This document shows positions 5,711 to 5,999 of a DNA stretch of 5,999 nt, in pieces. Within the stretch, counting starts at the first letter, position 1; every line of letters begins with the position of its first letter. Made by a program: the position numbers and the translations under genes. The stretch comes from JANNHP01 sp031404455 (GTDB lineage: Bacteria > Planctomycetota > JAJSAM01 > JAJVHW01): contig JANNHP010000407.1 in the NCBI GenBank assembly GCA_031404455.1, positions 1 to 5,999 on the forward strand. The letters run 5' to 3'. The notes under the pieces were generated by a model. The model searched no databases. It was not told where the DNA came from and worked only from the letters and a program-made list of their open reading frames with translations.

Positions 5711-5999
5711 AAGATCCACGCCACCGCCGCGCTCCTCGCCGCCGTCCTCGCGGCGCCTGCCTTCGCGCACGGCGGCGCCTACGTCAACCCGCCGAGCGGC
5801 GGCGGCCCGCAGGCGGTGCCCGGGTTCGGCGACCCGGGTGGCGGCGGTGGGCCCGGCGGGCCCGTGACGCGGTGGGAGTCGTGGTGGGCGGACAACCGCG
5901 AGGACCTGCTGCGGATCGCGGAGCACGTCGTCGCGGCGCAGCAGATCGTCGTCACTCCCGCGGCGGGAGATGGACCCGCGCTGCCGGACCCGGGGCGGG
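5708..5999 (+). CDS. Second secreted protein, paralogous in its N-terminus to the HEAT protein (partial, runs off the right edge)
   Basis: The ATG at 5708 overlaps the upstream TGA (TGATG, 5706-5710), and 97 codons are open to the window end. The signal peptide is MKIHATAALLAAVLAAPAFA, with probable cleavage after residue 20, giving a mature start HGG. A Gly/Pro-rich linker (about 28-52) precedes VTRWESWW (53-60) and a helical segment (ADNREDLLRIAEHV). Over 22 residues from the VTRWE motif, 14 are identical to the upstream HEAT protein, and the order signal peptide, HGG, Gly/Pro linker, Trp motif is the same. A HEAT array is therefore expected beyond the window, though none is seen yet. No good Shine-Dalgarno is present, so translation probably depends on reinitiation after the upstream stop. 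An antisense open frame over 5702-5926 is a GC shadow. Function unknown. Confidence 0.8.
   Translation, partial: MKIHATAALLAAVLAAPAFAHGGAYVNPPSGGGPQAVPGFGDPGGGGGPGGPVTRWESWWADNREDLLRIAEHVVAAQQIVVTPAAGDGPALPDPGR

Noticed and set aside
4164..5887. DNA direct repeat (VTRWE-coding segments at 4164 and 5864) as a mobile-element signature
   Set aside because: The similarity is confined to in-frame coding of the shared protein motif, with synonymous differences. It reflects paralogy, not target-site duplication or insertion.
5702..5926. Minus-strand open frame of 74 aa over the last gene
   Set aside because: The plus strand here encodes a clean signal peptide and the TRWESWW motif shared with the neighbour. 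The antisense product is Arg/Pro-rich without features.

Overview
The window is very GC-rich, with G or C at almost every third codon position. It carries four genes: two complete and two cut by the window edges. No rRNA, tRNA, CRISPR array, insertion sequence or phage gene was seen. Composition, plus tandem secreted HEAT-repeat proteins that begin His-Gly-Gly after the signal peptide and carry a Trp-rich TRWExWW motif, suggests a GC-rich Planctomycetota-like bacterium or related uncultured lineage. This placement is an inference from protein style, not from a marker gene.

Layout. Bases 1-252 (minus strand) encode the N-terminal 84 residues of a single-pass membrane-anchored protein that starts with GTG and continues beyond the left edge. 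A 68-bp divergent spacer (253-320) separates it from a large plus-strand gene (321-3845, 1174 aa). That gene encodes an oversized GlmS-like amidotransferase with an N-terminal-nucleophile glutaminase, two SIS sugar-phosphate isomerase domains and about 570 residues beyond ordinary GlmS. A 117-bp spacer (3846-3962) holds a GC hairpin, a plausible promoter and a strong ribosome binding site. The next gene (3963-5708, 581 aa) encodes a secreted 13-unit HEAT-repeat solenoid. Its stop overlaps the start of a second secreted protein (5708 to beyond 5999) that shares the same N-terminal architecture.

How the genes fit together. The GlmS-like enzyme should act in the cytoplasm, using glutamine nitrogen to aminate a sugar phosphate (fructose 6-phosphate to glucosamine 6-phosphate in the classical family), which feeds cell-envelope amino sugars. 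The two HEAT-type genes look like a separate, translationally coupled operon for exported proteins, probably scaffolds, with no visible link to amino-sugar synthesis.

The most interesting points are these. The GlmS-like protein has insertions that separate its nucleophile from the rest of the glutaminase site. A displaced C-tail motif may carry the Schiff-base lysine about 100 residues further on than expected. Its promoter geometry predicts a leaderless mRNA. The secreted pair is shared down to a predicted N-terminal histidine.
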